Source: Arcicella rigui (GTDB taxonomy: Bacteria; Bacteroidota; Bacteroidia; Cytophagales; Spirosomataceae). Taken from it: DNA of 64,000 nucleotides. A program made the translations under genes and the position numbers. Location: assembly GCF_034929435.1 (NCBI RefSeq), contig NZ_JAYFUM010000008.1, positions 186,001 through 250,000 of the forward strand. The letters run 5' to 3'. Shown here piece by piece: positions 17,483 through 27,289 of the stretch. The notes beneath the pieces were generated by a model. It was given only the letters and a program-made list of their open reading frames with translations, had not been told where the DNA came from and did not search any database. Every line of letters starts with the position of its first letter. Position 1 is the stretch's first letter.

Positions 17483-19075
17483 CTAATGCAGTGTTTCTAC
17501 ATCTGCTTCATACTGATTGATGTCGCCTTGTATTTTTCGGTTTACTTTTTTGAAAGTAAGTTCAATACCTCTGGCTTTTGAACTTCGTTTGAAATCGTAA
17601 AGCATGGTATAAATATCGTGGTCGATAAAGTTTGCTCTTGAGCCATCAATAAAAACATCATCACCTTCTTTCAAATCCATCAAAATATTCTTGATTCTGG
17701 GTTTATTCAGGAAAGAAATATCCTTATTAAATTTTATCAGTACATTATTTCCATCACGAACAACAGAAATTACTGAGCGGAAATTGGTAAAAACCACAAA
17801 AAGTAAACCTACAAAAGTACCGATAAAGATGCCAAAAAGTAGGTCTTTGAAGATAATGACAAGTACCGTAACAGCAAAAGGAATATATTGGTCGTAACCT
17901 TCTTTGTAAACTTTAAAGAAAATAGAAGGCTTGGCTAATTTATAGCCTACCATTAATAAAATGGCGGCCAAGGCTGATAAAGGAATTTTATTCATCAAGC
18001 TTGGAATCAGAAACACTGAGGCAAGTAATAAAAATCCATGTACCAAAGACGACATTCTTGTTTTTGCCCCAGAATAAACATTGGCAGAAGTACGCACAAC
18101 GACCGAAGTAACAGGCAAGCCTCCTAAAAAGCCAGCCAAAGTATTGCCTACTCCTTGAGCAATTAATTCTTTATCAGATGAAGAAATTCTTTTTTGTGGG
18201 TCGATGCTATCGCCTGCTTCGAGGCTGAGTAAGGATTCTAAACTTGCCACAACTGCCAGTGTAATGGCAATGCTATAAATTTGAGGATTGGTTAAAAATG
18301 AAAAATCAGGAAAAACCAATGCTTTGCTGAAATCATTTAAATTCTTGAAAATAGGAATCGACACCATGTGAATCGGTGAATTGCCTAAATATAAAGTAGG
18401 AGCATAAAGTTTATATAATTCATTGATGCCTACTCCCATCAAAACGGCGGCTAAACTTGATGGAAATAGCTTGAAAAAAGTAATATTTTTTTTAGAGGCA
18501 AAATCCCATACAATCAATAAAGCCAAACAAGTAATAGCAATTAAAACAGCTCCATCGTTGAAATCAATTACCGAACGAATTAATTCAGTAATGGTATTCT
18601 GATTATCAGAACTTTGTTCAAACTCAAACTCGCCTTCATAGTCTTGATCGTCGCCTAAGGCGTGAGGAATTTGCTTGAGGATAATTACCATACCTATCGC
18701 TACCAACATTCCTTTAATAACACTCTCAGGAAAGTAAGCACTAAATCTGCCTGCTTTCAGATATCCCAAGGCAATTTGTAAAAATCCTGCCAAAATTACC
18801 GCTACTAAAAAACCTTGATATGAACCTAAATCTTTGATAGCTGTTGCCACAATTACAGTAAGCCCTGCGGCTGGTCCACTCACTGAAATTTCAGAGCCAG
18901 ACAAAAGAGTAACAACGATTCCTGCGATGATTCCAGATAATAAGCCCGCAAAAAGCGGTGCACCAGAAGCCAAAGCAATTCCTAAACAAAGCGGTAAGGC
19001 TACTAAAAACACGGAAATTCCAGATTTCCAATCTGTTTTTAGTAAAGACAATTGATAATATTTTAGTTTATACAT
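17483..19075 (-). CDS. SulP-family anion transporter with STAS domain (first of two)
   Basis: SulP/SLC26 inner-membrane carrier of 530 residues. The ATG at 19075 is chosen because it starts the typical cytoplasmic segment (MYKLKYYQLSLLKTDWKSGI) just before helix 1 (VFLVALPLCLGIALASG); an in-frame start at 19186 would add a 37-residue extension. About 12-14 helices follow, with GPAAGLTVIV and LAGFLGGLPVTSVVVRTSANV, then a C-terminal STAS domain (about 440-530, VFIDGSRANFIDHDIYTML). Bacterial SulPs related to BicA move bicarbonate or sulphate with Na+ or H+. Its position next to dabA/dabB makes bicarbonate the favoured substrate. It is a paralogue of the gene at 21266. Confidence 0.88.
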   Translation of the reverse strand: MYKLKYYQLSLLKTDWKSGISVFLVALPLCLGIALASGAPLFAGLLSGIIAGIVVTLLSGSEISVSGPAAGLTVIVATAIKDLGSYQGFLVAVILAGFLQIALGYLKAGRFSAYFPESVIKGMLVAIGMVIILKQIPHALGDDQDYEGEFEFEQSSDNQNTITELIRSVIDFNDGAVLIAITCLALLIVWDFASKKNITFFKLFPSSLAAVLMGVGINELYKLYAPTLYLGNSPIHMVSIPIFKNLNDFSKALVFPDFSFLTNPQIYSIAITLAVVASLESLLSLEAGDSIDPQKRISSSDKELIAQGVGNTLAGFLGGLPVTSVVVRTSANVYSGAKTRMSSLVHGFLLLASVFLIPSLMNKIPLSALAAILLMVGYKLAKPSIFFKVYKEGYDQYIPFAVTVLVIIFKDLLFGIFIGTFVGLLFVVFTNFRSVISVVRDGNNVLIKFNKDISFLNKPRIKNILMDLKEGDDVFIDGSRANFIDHDIYTMLYDFKRSSKARGIELTFKKVNRKIQGDINQYEADVETLH

Positions 19076-19201
19076 GATTTTTTTGGAAACAGAAAATAAA
19101 TAAGATTTGAGAATAGCAAAATATAAAATACTGATATACAATATTTTACCATTACAAACTAAAGTTCGTAATACATAATTTGCCATTAAATCAATAATTT
19201 T

Positions 19202-19585
19202 TTAGGAAAGAAAACAGCTTGTCACTTTTGGGGGTTGTAAAATCACGTCAGAAAAACCCAATAGTATTTTGGTGGAGTAATCCGAGAAAAGAGAAATAGA
19301 AGAATGTAGATGACTAATATTCGCTAAAAGGTATTTTTCAAATACTTGTAAAGGTAAAACTATCCCTAAAGTTGGATAATCGTCGTCATTATCAAGTTCA
19401 GGAAGGTTATCGCTTGTGTCTGAATCTTGCTCGTTTTCAACTTTGCTGATTACGTTCGTCAATTTAATTTTTGAAGAAAATAGGCGTAAATAATCATTCC
19501 CTCCCACACTCAAAGCCACTATGTGTAAGGTCAAGACCAAACAAATTGTTTGCAAAAAAATATGAAAGTGTGCTTTAGGATTCAT
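19202..19585 (-). CDS. Small exported or membrane protein of unknown function in the carbon-uptake locus
   Basis: Protein of 127 residues I do not recognise. An N-terminal hydrophobic helix (IFLQTICLVLTLHIVALSVGG, about 9-29) could be a signal or anchor. A very acidic stretch (ENEQDSDTSDNLPELDNDDD, about 50-69) follows, then a mildly hydrophobic C-terminal half ending CFLS. It lies 126 bp upstream of the SulP gene in the same direction, probably co-transcribed. Its layout (hydrophobic start, acidic middle, apolar C-terminus) recalls the protein at 27600, though I see no convincing residue-level alignment. Function unknown. Confidence 0.65.
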   Translation of the reverse strand: MNPKAHFHIFLQTICLVLTLHIVALSVGGNDYLRLFSSKIKLTNVISKVENEQDSDTSDNLPELDNDDDYPTLGIVLPLQVFEKYLLANISHLHSSISLFSDYSTKILLGFSDVILQPPKVTSCFLS

Positions 19586-19619
19586 TGTTAAAAATCAATT
19601 ACAGATTGACTTTCCGAAA

Positions 19620-19660
19620 TTATCACTTTTAAATAAAAGTTTTTATAAAAAAAGTGATAA
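19620..19660. promoter_or_regulatory. Inverted repeat ttatcactttt / aaaagtgataa upstream of the SulP transcription unit
   Basis: Exact 11-bp arms at 19620-19630 and 19650-19660 with a 19-nt AT-rich spacer, 35 bp upstream of the start at 19585. It could be an operator for a dimeric regulator such as MarR, or a hairpin. Confidence 0.4.
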
Positions 19661-19777
19661 ACATCTATACATTATGAATTTAATAAAAGTGTGTAAGAGA
19701 GCTACTGAACGTCGTATTCAAAAATTAACTAATTGATTTGCAGAAAAAATAACCAACAGTGAATGTAAAGATAGTAT

Positions 19778-19817
19778 AAAATAAACAAAATTGGGCTGCC
19801 GAAGCCGACAACCCAAT
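19778..19817 (-). terminator. Terminator closing the dabA-dabB-SulP-porin unit
   Basis: On the minus strand a 12-bp stem (arms 19806-19817 and 19790-19801, AUUGGG...CCCAAU) with a 4-nt loop is followed by UUUUGUUU. It separates the porin from the downstream small gene and second SulP, which therefore need their own promoter. Confidence 0.8.
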
Positions 19818-19868
19818 CCAATATTAAACCACATACAAACTAAAAAATTAAGGTGTGTTAGTAATATC

Positions 19869-21188
19869 TTAATTAAAAAACACCTGATATTGTAAGATTA
19901 CTCCTCCTTTTCTATCTGTTGCGTGATACTCGCCAGCAGCATTACTTGTAAAAATAGGTCGGCTCTGATAAGCCAAAGTAAGTTTAGAAGTATGCCCTGA
20001 TAATAGCCAGTTTATCCCCGCATCATAAAACAGCATTGCATCAGAGAGTTTTTCATAATTCGAATATTGAACACTGGCGTAGGGCATTAAAGTACCTGCT
20101 TTGCCCATTAAGTTATTCGCCATTTTGTAACCTACTTGTCCATACAAAGTTTGTCCTGTGCCATACAATGGGGCATTGTTTCCAGCACCATTCATTACTG
20201 AGGCATTGGCATTCCCTGTTGAAGGGTTCAAAGGACCACTTTCTCTGATATAATTTTTACCAAAATTGTAATCAGTAAAAGCTGCGTAAGCACTCAAAGC
20301 TGTACCTTTTTCTTTGTTGATGGGTGCATCATAAAAGACATCTACCGCCAGTAAAGTCATCGCAGTTTTCAGTGTATCTTTTCCGTTATCCGCTAAATGC
20401 CACATGGCATCTGGCTGATAAATAAAGCCAGCCCCAACATTGAATACTTTCTTTGTTCCCAGATATGTACCAACCATATAGGGATTCATGTTCGATTCTT
20501 TATCCCAAAACTGATACTGAAAATATCCTTGTGTTTGGAATTTAGGAGGCATTGTCGAAAAGTTTGAGTTTTTCGTCAAAGCCGTAGCTGCATTAAAACC
20601 TGCCGATTTTTGAATAGCCATTGGGTCAGAAATCGCTACACGATAATCAAAAGCCCCGAGTTTCCCTTTGGCATATACGCTCAGTTTTCTCAAAAATTGG
20701 TCAGTTACGTCATTAGTTGCTTGTTGATACAAAGGTGCATCTACGCCCAACTGTCCACCAACAGCCGCTGCCGCAAAACGAGCTAATCCACTCCAACCTG
20801 TCAAACCTCCACCAAATGATAATTTATTTTTTACCACTGCAAATTCACCAAGGGCATCATGGATAAAAAATCCCTGCTTGCGGTCAGATAAAGCATTAAA
20901 ATTGTTTTGCCCAATCTGTAAATAGATATAAGTACGGTCGGAAATTTGCCCGAACAATTGCAATCTCAAACGACGAATCCCGATATCAGTAGTAGAAGGT
21001 TTATCAAAACCGTTGGTTGTTGAACCAGGATTGTTTTCATTGTGGCGTAGCCAAGTTTGGTTCATCAAAGTCATTTTTAAAAATTGTGAACCGTCTTGAT
21101 TAAGATAAAATTTTCCGTCTTTATAAGTCTGTGTATAGCTCGTGATGGACAATAAAAGACCACCCACGAGAAAAAGTATTTTCTTCAT
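19869..21188 (-). CDS. Outer-membrane porin (phosphate-selective porin O/P-like beta-barrel)
   Basis: Protein of 439 residues with a signal peptide (MKKILFLVGGLLLSITSYTQ) and an alternating amphipathic pattern typical of 16-stranded porins: TDIGIRRLRLQLFGQISDRTYIYLQIG early, GRLG-like and long loop regions, and a C-terminal strand ending LQYQVFFN with a terminal aromatic/Asn. The N-terminal IRRLR...G.ISDR..IYLQIG pattern is common in Bacteroidota porins of the OprO/OprP-like group. It is encoded 77 bp after the SulP gene on the same strand and before the locus terminator, so it probably supplies the anion (bicarbonate) across the outer membrane. Selectivity is inferred from context only. Confidence 0.82.
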   Translation of the reverse strand: MKKILFLVGGLLLSITSYTQTYKDGKFYLNQDGSQFLKMTLMNQTWLRHNENNPGSTTNGFDKPSTTDIGIRRLRLQLFGQISDRTYIYLQIGQNNFNALSDRKQGFFIHDALGEFAVVKNKLSFGGGLTGWSGLARFAAAAVGGQLGVDAPLYQQATNDVTDQFLRKLSVYAKGKLGAFDYRVAISDPMAIQKSAGFNAATALTKNSNFSTMPPKFQTQGYFQYQFWDKESNMNPYMVGTYLGTKKVFNVGAGFIYQPDAMWHLADNGKDTLKTAMTLLAVDVFYDAPINKEKGTALSAYAAFTDYNFGKNYIRESGPLNPSTGNANASVMNGAGNNAPLYGTGQTLYGQVGYKMANNLMGKAGTLMPYASVQYSNYEKLSDAMLFYDAGINWLLSGHTSKLTLAYQSRPIFTSNAAGEYHATDRKGGVILQYQVFFN

Positions 21189-21265
21189 GGAAATTCTGAG
21201 AATGTTGGAGATACAGAGTAATCAATTGACTACTCTGTATGATTAATCTAAAATGAGTATCAAGC

Positions 21266-22852
21266 TTAAACTTTTCTTGCCGCCAATTTATGTGAAGAAA
21301 CAGGCTTATGCTCGTCGAGTCCTATAATTTTTACTGTACCGCCATTTTCAACATAGTCATGCTCGAAATGGTGTAAGTTTTCCATTACAGAGTGGTCAAC
21401 TATTTTTGTATTTTTCAAATCAATCGTCACATTAAATCCAGAAGGAATAGCATCCAATTTAGATTTAATGCCCAAGTAGTTAGTGAAAACCGCCGATTTG
21501 TCGATTTCTACCAAGTACTCATCTCCTTCAAAAGAAACCAATGTTGGAGCTTTGAATAATGAGCTAAGCGGTAAACCATTGAACAAGTGAATGATGATTT
21601 TCAAAGCAATACCAGCACCAATACCTACCAATAAATCTTCGTATAAAGTAAAGAAAATCGTAATCAAAAAGATTGATAATTGTTCTTTACCAATATTGAA
21701 AGTATGTACAAACTCTTTTGGATGAGCCAATTTAATACCCACAGTAATCAACATAGCCGCTAAAGCTGTATTCGGAATTAATTCAATTAAATGTGAGGCT
21801 AACAAAACGAAACCTAAAATGAAAAATCCGTGGAAAAAGTTTGCCCAACGTGTTTTTGCACCATTATTCACATTCGACGAACTACGAGCTACTTCTGAAA
21901 TCATTGGTAAACCACCCAAAATAGCGGCTAAAGTATTACCAACACCTACGGCTATTAAATCTTTGTTAGCATCCGATTTACGACGGTATGGATCTAACAT
22001 ATCAATCGCTTTTACGGTAAGCAAAGACTCTAAAGTACCCACCAAAGCAAACATCACTACGTATTTTATAAACAAGCCTGTTTGAGCAAATCCTCCAAAA
22101 TCAACATTGATTTTAATATTTTCTAACAAATTACCAATGTGTACTAAAGCGTAAGCAGGTTCAGTAGTTTGAAAATCCATCGCTAATTCAGCCGGAATCG
22201 CTATAATTAATACTACTAAAGGAGCAGGAATTTTCTTGATAATTGGATTTTTAATCATTGGCCAACAAAGCATAATGGCTAAACAAACAACACCAATGGC
22301 TGTGGCTTTAGGGTCGAGATTAGCAATGAAAGTGGGAATAGAAGCAATTAATTCAAGCGGCCCTTTTCCTTTTGTCATTGCTGGAGCAACATCTAATAAT
22401 ACTGGAATTTGTTTAGCGATAATGATTAAACCAATCGCAGCCAACATTCCGTGAATTGCTGAAAGTGGAAAGAAATCGGCTAATTTTCCAAGTTTTAATA
22501 CACCAAATACTATCTGTACTAAACCTGCTACTACCATTGCACCTAAAGCTAAATGCCAGCCCGTTTCGCCTCCACCAAATTCATTAACAGCACCTGCCAC
22601 AATTACAATTAAACCTGCCGCAGGACCTTTGATTGTTAATCTTGAACCCATCAAGAAACTGACTACGATACCTCCAATAATTGCGGAAACTAAACCCATA
22701 ATTGGGGGAAACTCAGAAGCTTTGGCAATTCCTAAACTTAGCGGAAGTGCTAAAAGGAATACAATAAAGCCTGATACTGCATCCGTAGAGAAATTCTCTT
22801 TCAAGCCTGCTAACCCATCAAGTGGAGTCTTTAATTTATTATTTGCTTCCAT
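21266..22852 (-). CDS. SulP-family anion transporter with STAS domain (second of two)
   Basis: SulP carrier of 528 residues in the inner membrane: helix 1 SGFIVFLLALPLSLGIAKASEFPP, GPAAGLIVIVAGAVNEFGG, and LAAILGGLPMISEVARSSSNVN, with a C-terminal STAS domain (about 440-520, VTIDLKNTKIVDHSVMENLHHFE). It shares architecture with the gene at 17483 but differs throughout, so the duplication is old. It lies 63 bp after dabB and 77 bp before the porin, inside the presumed dab operon. Bicarbonate/Na+ or H+ symport is the likely role by analogy with BicA-type SulPs; sulphate cannot be excluded. Confidence 0.9.
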   Translation of the reverse strand: MEANNKLKTPLDGLAGLKENFSTDAVSGFIVFLLALPLSLGIAKASEFPPIMGLVSAIIGGIVVSFLMGSRLTIKGPAAGLIVIVAGAVNEFGGGETGWHLALGAMVVAGLVQIVFGVLKLGKLADFFPLSAIHGMLAAIGLIIIAKQIPVLLDVAPAMTKGKGPLELIASIPTFIANLDPKATAIGVVCLAIMLCWPMIKNPIIKKIPAPLVVLIIAIPAELAMDFQTTEPAYALVHIGNLLENIKINVDFGGFAQTGLFIKYVVMFALVGTLESLLTVKAIDMLDPYRRKSDANKDLIAVGVGNTLAAILGGLPMISEVARSSSNVNNGAKTRWANFFHGFFILGFVLLASHLIELIPNTALAAMLITVGIKLAHPKEFVHTFNIGKEQLSIFLITIFFTLYEDLLVGIGAGIALKIIIHLFNGLPLSSLFKAPTLVSFEGDEYLVEIDKSAVFTNYLGIKSKLDAIPSGFNVTIDLKNTKIVDHSVMENLHHFEHDYVENGGTVKIIGLDEHKPVSSHKLAARKV

Positions 22853-22915
22853 TTTTTTAATGTTTGTACTTTGAATACGTTATAATTTTTAGGGATTAAA
22901 TGACTAATTGGTATG

Positions 22916-24784
22916 CTATGAAGATTTATAAGGAATTTCGTGATACGTTTTGATGTGTGGCCCAAGAAAAATTCGAGCATAAAGTCGAATCACTGAAATA
23001 CCACCAATAATGAAACTTGATGAAATAAAGAAGGCAAGGAAAATTTGGTCTTCGTGGATATGACTAAAGATTAAGTCTTCGCCAATAAAAGTAGAAGTAA
23101 TTGGGAAACCCGTTACACCTAAACAAGCCCACAAAAACACCATCGCCAATTTTGGATGCTCGTAAGCATGACCACTAAAACCATTCAAGTCAACGCTTCC
23201 TTCTAAAGAAACTAATCGACCTAAAGTTAAATAGCCAATCAAACCCATAATGACGATTCCGCTGAGATAAAAAATAGCTTCTTCTGTTTGGAAATGTTCA
23301 TTGAAAGAAATCGCTAAGGCAATCCAAAAGTGATTCATCAATATTAAAAGCCAGCTCATTCTTGGGCTTTTTCTTTCCGAAAAAGATTTCAAAACCATTA
23401 CCAAGCCAATCAAAGCAAATGAACTCGGTAAATATTGATGCAACAAAGGCGTTAAACTGCCTTGATTGAACAGCAAAACAAAAGCAATGACATAGGCAGG
23501 AATAAAAAGTAGCAGCAATTTATTTACCGTAAGGAAGTCTAACTTTCTACCTACTTTTTTGAGTGGAATCCAAACGATGTAATCCATGAATAAGTCTAAA
23601 TTCCATTCTTTCAAACTCATTACATAAATAGAGTACTCTATTTTTTTAGGAAATGAATCTTCAATAGTTTGCGGACGAGGTACATAATTGTAGAATTGCT
23701 CACGAATCATATAACTCACCACCGAAGGAGAAACCAATAATTGGTAAGTTCTCAAGAATGCATTTCCTGCAAAGTGAAACAATGCTAATACTTCAAAACC
23801 TGCGGATACTTCAATGAAAATCAGACCAATTTGGGCGATTGAAGCATAAGCAATCTGACTTTTTACAGAAGACTGTACTCTGGCAATGGTAGAAGCTACA
23901 ATACTGGTTGATAAACCTAATAAAGCAATTAGTACTCTAACTGAAGTTTGATGTTCCCAGAAAGGAAAAGTTCTTAACAATAAGAATACGCCTAAATGCA
24001 CCGATAAAGAGCCATAGAAAATAGCACTTGATGGCGTTGGACCTTCCATTGCTCTCGGCAACCAAGATGAAAAAGGTAATTGAGCAGATTTGGCAGAAGC
24101 CGCTACCAAAATCATCAATGAAATAAAGACACCGATAAAACTGTGGTTTTGCAAATGCTCGCTTACTAATTCATCATTCAATAATTTCAAGAAAGTGATA
24201 TTCTCGTGAAATAAATGGTGGCTCGCCCACATGGCAAGTATCAAACCAATATCGCCAATTCTATACACCGAAAATACTTTGATAGCATTTTTTACAGGTA
24301 AATATCTGTCTCTGTAAAAGGCAATCAATAAGAAGGATGAAATACCCAAAATTTCCCAACCGATAAATAAAGTTTCAAAATTGCCTGATAAAATAGCGAT
24401 GTTGAAGCCGATATAGAAAAACAAAATGGTATTGAAAAAACGTTTGTAGCCTTTCTCACGGTGAAGATAATAACGGCTGTAAATCGTTACTAAGAAAGTA
24501 AGAAAAGCACCAACTAATAAGTACACCACCGTAATTTTATCAAAGCAAAAGTCTATCAAGAATTCATATTCTTTTGATTTGAAAAGTACAATTTCCTTGA
24601 GGTTGAGTGTAGGATGTCCGTCCACAAACCAAAAGCCTAAAAAAGTAATAAAAAATAATAAATATAGCCCTACTGTCGAGAATGCCACCCACGAAAGTAC
24701 GCCTTCCTTTTTAGCAGGAATTAATAAACTTATAATAAAACCTATGACGGGTATAAGAATAAAAATTTGAAGTATCTGAGTCAT
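22916..24784 (-). CDS. dabB: DabB-type membrane subunit (NADH dehydrogenase NuoL-like) of the inorganic-carbon pump
   Basis: Polytopic protein of 622 residues related to NuoL/MrpA proton-translocating subunits: about 14-16 helices, conserved FFIGWEILGISSFLLIAFY-like segment (ETLFIGWEILGISSFLL), LPFSSWLPRAMEGPTPSSA with the broken-helix lysine region, and a C-terminal part shorter than Complex I NuoL. In DAB complexes this subunit uses the proton gradient to energise DabA. It starts 9 nt after the dabA stop codon, so the two are translationally coupled. No other nuo or mrp genes are nearby, which argues against a respiratory or antiporter subunit. Confidence 0.88.
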   Translation of the reverse strand: MTQILQIFILIPVIGFIISLLIPAKKEGVLSWVAFSTVGLYLLFFITFLGFWFVDGHPTLNLKEIVLFKSKEYEFLIDFCFDKITVVYLLVGAFLTFLVTIYSRYYLHREKGYKRFFNTILFFYIGFNIAILSGNFETLFIGWEILGISSFLLIAFYRDRYLPVKNAIKVFSVYRIGDIGLILAMWASHHLFHENITFLKLLNDELVSEHLQNHSFIGVFISLMILVAASAKSAQLPFSSWLPRAMEGPTPSSAIFYGSLSVHLGVFLLLRTFPFWEHQTSVRVLIALLGLSTSIVASTIARVQSSVKSQIAYASIAQIGLIFIEVSAGFEVLALFHFAGNAFLRTYQLLVSPSVVSYMIREQFYNYVPRPQTIEDSFPKKIEYSIYVMSLKEWNLDLFMDYIVWIPLKKVGRKLDFLTVNKLLLLFIPAYVIAFVLLFNQGSLTPLLHQYLPSSFALIGLVMVLKSFSERKSPRMSWLLILMNHFWIALAISFNEHFQTEEAIFYLSGIVIMGLIGYLTLGRLVSLEGSVDLNGFSGHAYEHPKLAMVFLWACLGVTGFPITSTFIGEDLIFSHIHEDQIFLAFFISSSFIIGGISVIRLYARIFLGPHIKTYHEIPYKSS

Positions 24785-24793
24785 ATTGTATTC

Positions 24794-27289
24794 TTATTTG
24801 ATTAAATAAACTGGAATATTTTCTTGATGTGTTTCGAATAAAGGCTCTAATTCAGCCATTGCTTCAATACTTTCTCGAAGTGGGTGATAGTGCACAAACC
24901 TGCCATCTTTGAAAGTGAATAATTCTTGAGTTTCAGGATTTACAGCCACCAAATGCACCCATTCGTTACTGAACCATTCATAAGTTTCTGGAGCTCTCTG
25001 AATTGTTTCTAACACTACTTCTGGGAAATGTTCAACAATGAAAAGCATACGAATTGGGTCGTGTACTTCAATCATTTGACTTGGTAAACCCGGACGCAAG
25101 TCACCATCAATTCCGTTGGCTACTCCAAACAAGCCCATTACGTTATGGGGAAGTTTAGTTCCTGCTCCTAATTTCTGATTATCTACTCTTGAGAAATAAT
25201 ATTCCAAATTGATACCTCCACAAACTGGTGCAGCTGCTTTTAAAATATTAAACAAGTACTTGCCATCGAGGTCAACTTTATAATTATAAGAATTCATGAA
25301 GGCTCTTCTGTCCAAGAATAAATCTTTCGATAATTCTCTTCTTCCAACAATACAAATAGCATTGGTAGCATGATTTAATTCTGGTCTTGGTTCAAACAAT
25401 GAAACCGAACGAAGACGAATTTTATCATGTACTTTTTGAAGGTCTAATGAAGTATCAATCGACTCGAATCTTCTTGAGCGTTCTTTAGCGTTCAAATCCA
25501 AACCTTCCATAAAGATTTTTTCATTTATCAAATGGTCGGCTGCATTTTTCTGTGAAAGAATTTGCTCGTCGTAAAACTCAATTTCATCACGAGTAGTATC
25601 GTGCAATGCTCCTACAAACTGGGTTTCATCTGGAATAACAATGCCATTTTTAGCTAAAATGGCTCTTACGCCTTTATGATTTGCCATATAACTGGCTACT
25701 CGTGCATTAACAGAACCAGGACGCCCACAACAAGCTCCGCAGTCATAACCAGCATAATGTGTGTTGTTTACACTACTTGCTCCATGACCTACTACATAAA
25801 CGATAGGAGCAAAATCTTTTACCAAACCAATACTTCTAAGCAGTGCTTCGATACGTTGAGCCATCTCTTCTACCGTAAAACCTACTTGTAAACCATCTTT
25901 GCGGTGGTCTTCGTGTGTATGTTCAACTGTAAGAGTCGAATGCTTATCCATGTGTTTGAATGAAGACACCGACGCAGCACTCATCGAAGGTTTAAAAATA
26001 TTTACGAACAAACGAAACGCCGACCAGAAACCAAGTGTTTGCGAAATCAACCAGCCTCTTACCAATGAATGCGTATGTTTGGTAAAGTGTGCGTCTTTAT
26101 TGATTTTTTGCTTTGTCCCTACTTCCTTAATTAAATACTTTGGCGTAACAGGTGCTGGACATTGCTTGGTATAAGAATTGGCGTGTTCTGGCTGATAGTA
26201 AAATTCAATTCCAAAAAAGCCGGGTGTACCAAAAGTCTCACAGTTTTCATCTATTTTTTCAAGATACCTACGAATTGAACATTCACGGTCGTCAATACAA
26301 AATAAAGCCTGAAAACTCTTTGACTTCGGCTGTGCTTTTGGTGTTTTCTCTACTTTCAAACCTTTCAATACTTGGTCGTAATAAGTCCACTCAAAAGCAT
26401 CTTGCCACATCATCAGTACTTGGCTCAATTCTGTTTCATGTACTTCTGCAAAAATATCTGGCATTTTTTCATGAAAAGTTGCTCCTAAAGGTGCCCAGTT
26501 TTGCCCGAACTTATAATCAAGAGCATCAATTTCAAGCAATAATTCAAAAATGATTAAATCATGGGTTGAAATATGTTTACGATCCAACAAAGTTTGCGGA
26601 GCATCTTCAACCACTGAAACCATCCCCGACCAACCTTGATGTGCAAATTGTTGGTCGAATAAATATTGTTTAAACAGAGCCTCATTGCCCACTAATATTT
26701 TCAGTAAATCTTCAATTTTACAGTGTCCTTTCAAAAGTAATTCTCTGGCTCTTTCTGTTTTAAAGAAACTTGTAAACGTATTACGTTCCATTTCTCTGAT
26801 AGAAGCCAAGAAACCTTTATGAATGTTGGGGAAACTCCAGATTGAAATTCCTTGGTCGAGAAAACTACAAAGGATTCTAAACAAAATAGGATGCACCAAC
26901 AAATCCATATCAATATGATGTACTTTTTTCCAGTTGGCTCTCAACAAACCAATTCTTGGAGTATTATAAGTATCATATTCATGATTAAGCACTTTTTCTT
27001 TCCACTCGTCGAGTGCATGTACTCCTTTACGTTGAATAATCATGCGGTCTAAGACCTTGTCATCAATTTTTTTAGTTTGATAAAGTTCCCTAAACTCGTC
27101 TAAAGTCAGGAATACTTTATAGCCAAAAATCTTAGAAGCCTTAACAATAGCTTTATAAAATTTAAGATGTTGAAAAGCATGAAGCGTGTTGTGATGAACA
27201 AAGTCTTTTAACGGAGCTTGTGCCGGTAAAAAATGCTTTAGTTCATGGAGAATTTCATGCTCATCGAAAGATGAATTATGTGGTTTCAT
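24794..27289 (-). CDS. dabA: DabA (DUF2309), zinc-dependent carbonic-anhydrase-like subunit of the DAB carbon pump
   Basis: DUF2309 protein of 831 residues, peripheral on the cytoplasmic membrane face. The Zn-site pattern known from Halothiobacillus DabA (Cys-x-Asp, then His with Cys 15 residues later) is present: FCIDDRE gives Cys331 and Asp333, and VVGHGASSVNN...GYDCGACCG gives His502 and Cys517. In the family the site hydrates CO2 to bicarbonate vectorially, coupled to DabB. The N-terminal LKDFVHHNTLHAFQ motif is also typical. First gene of the unit dabA-dabB-SulP-porin; the ATG at 27289 begins MKPHNSSFDEHEIL. The presumed role is growth at air-level CO2 by feeding carboxylases. Confidence 0.92.
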   Translation of the reverse strand: MKPHNSSFDEHEILHELKHFLPAQAPLKDFVHHNTLHAFQHLKFYKAIVKASKIFGYKVFLTLDEFRELYQTKKIDDKVLDRMIIQRKGVHALDEWKEKVLNHEYDTYNTPRIGLLRANWKKVHHIDMDLLVHPILFRILCSFLDQGISIWSFPNIHKGFLASIREMERNTFTSFFKTERARELLLKGHCKIEDLLKILVGNEALFKQYLFDQQFAHQGWSGMVSVVEDAPQTLLDRKHISTHDLIIFELLLEIDALDYKFGQNWAPLGATFHEKMPDIFAEVHETELSQVLMMWQDAFEWTYYDQVLKGLKVEKTPKAQPKSKSFQALFCIDDRECSIRRYLEKIDENCETFGTPGFFGIEFYYQPEHANSYTKQCPAPVTPKYLIKEVGTKQKINKDAHFTKHTHSLVRGWLISQTLGFWSAFRLFVNIFKPSMSAASVSSFKHMDKHSTLTVEHTHEDHRKDGLQVGFTVEEMAQRIEALLRSIGLVKDFAPIVYVVGHGASSVNNTHYAGYDCGACCGRPGSVNARVASYMANHKGVRAILAKNGIVIPDETQFVGALHDTTRDEIEFYDEQILSQKNAADHLINEKIFMEGLDLNAKERSRRFESIDTSLDLQKVHDKIRLRSVSLFEPRPELNHATNAICIVGRRELSKDLFLDRRAFMNSYNYKVDLDGKYLFNILKAAAPVCGGINLEYYFSRVDNQKLGAGTKLPHNVMGLFGVANGIDGDLRPGLPSQMIEVHDPIRMLFIVEHFPEVVLETIQRAPETYEWFSNEWVHLVAVNPETQELFTFKDGRFVHYHPLRESIEAMAELEPLFETHQENIPVYLIK

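Noticed and set aside
24784..24794. Respiratory Complex I or Mrp antiporter identity for the NuoL-like gene
   Set aside because: It follows a DUF2309 gene at 9 nt and lacks neighbouring nuo/mrp genes; DabB is the better reading.
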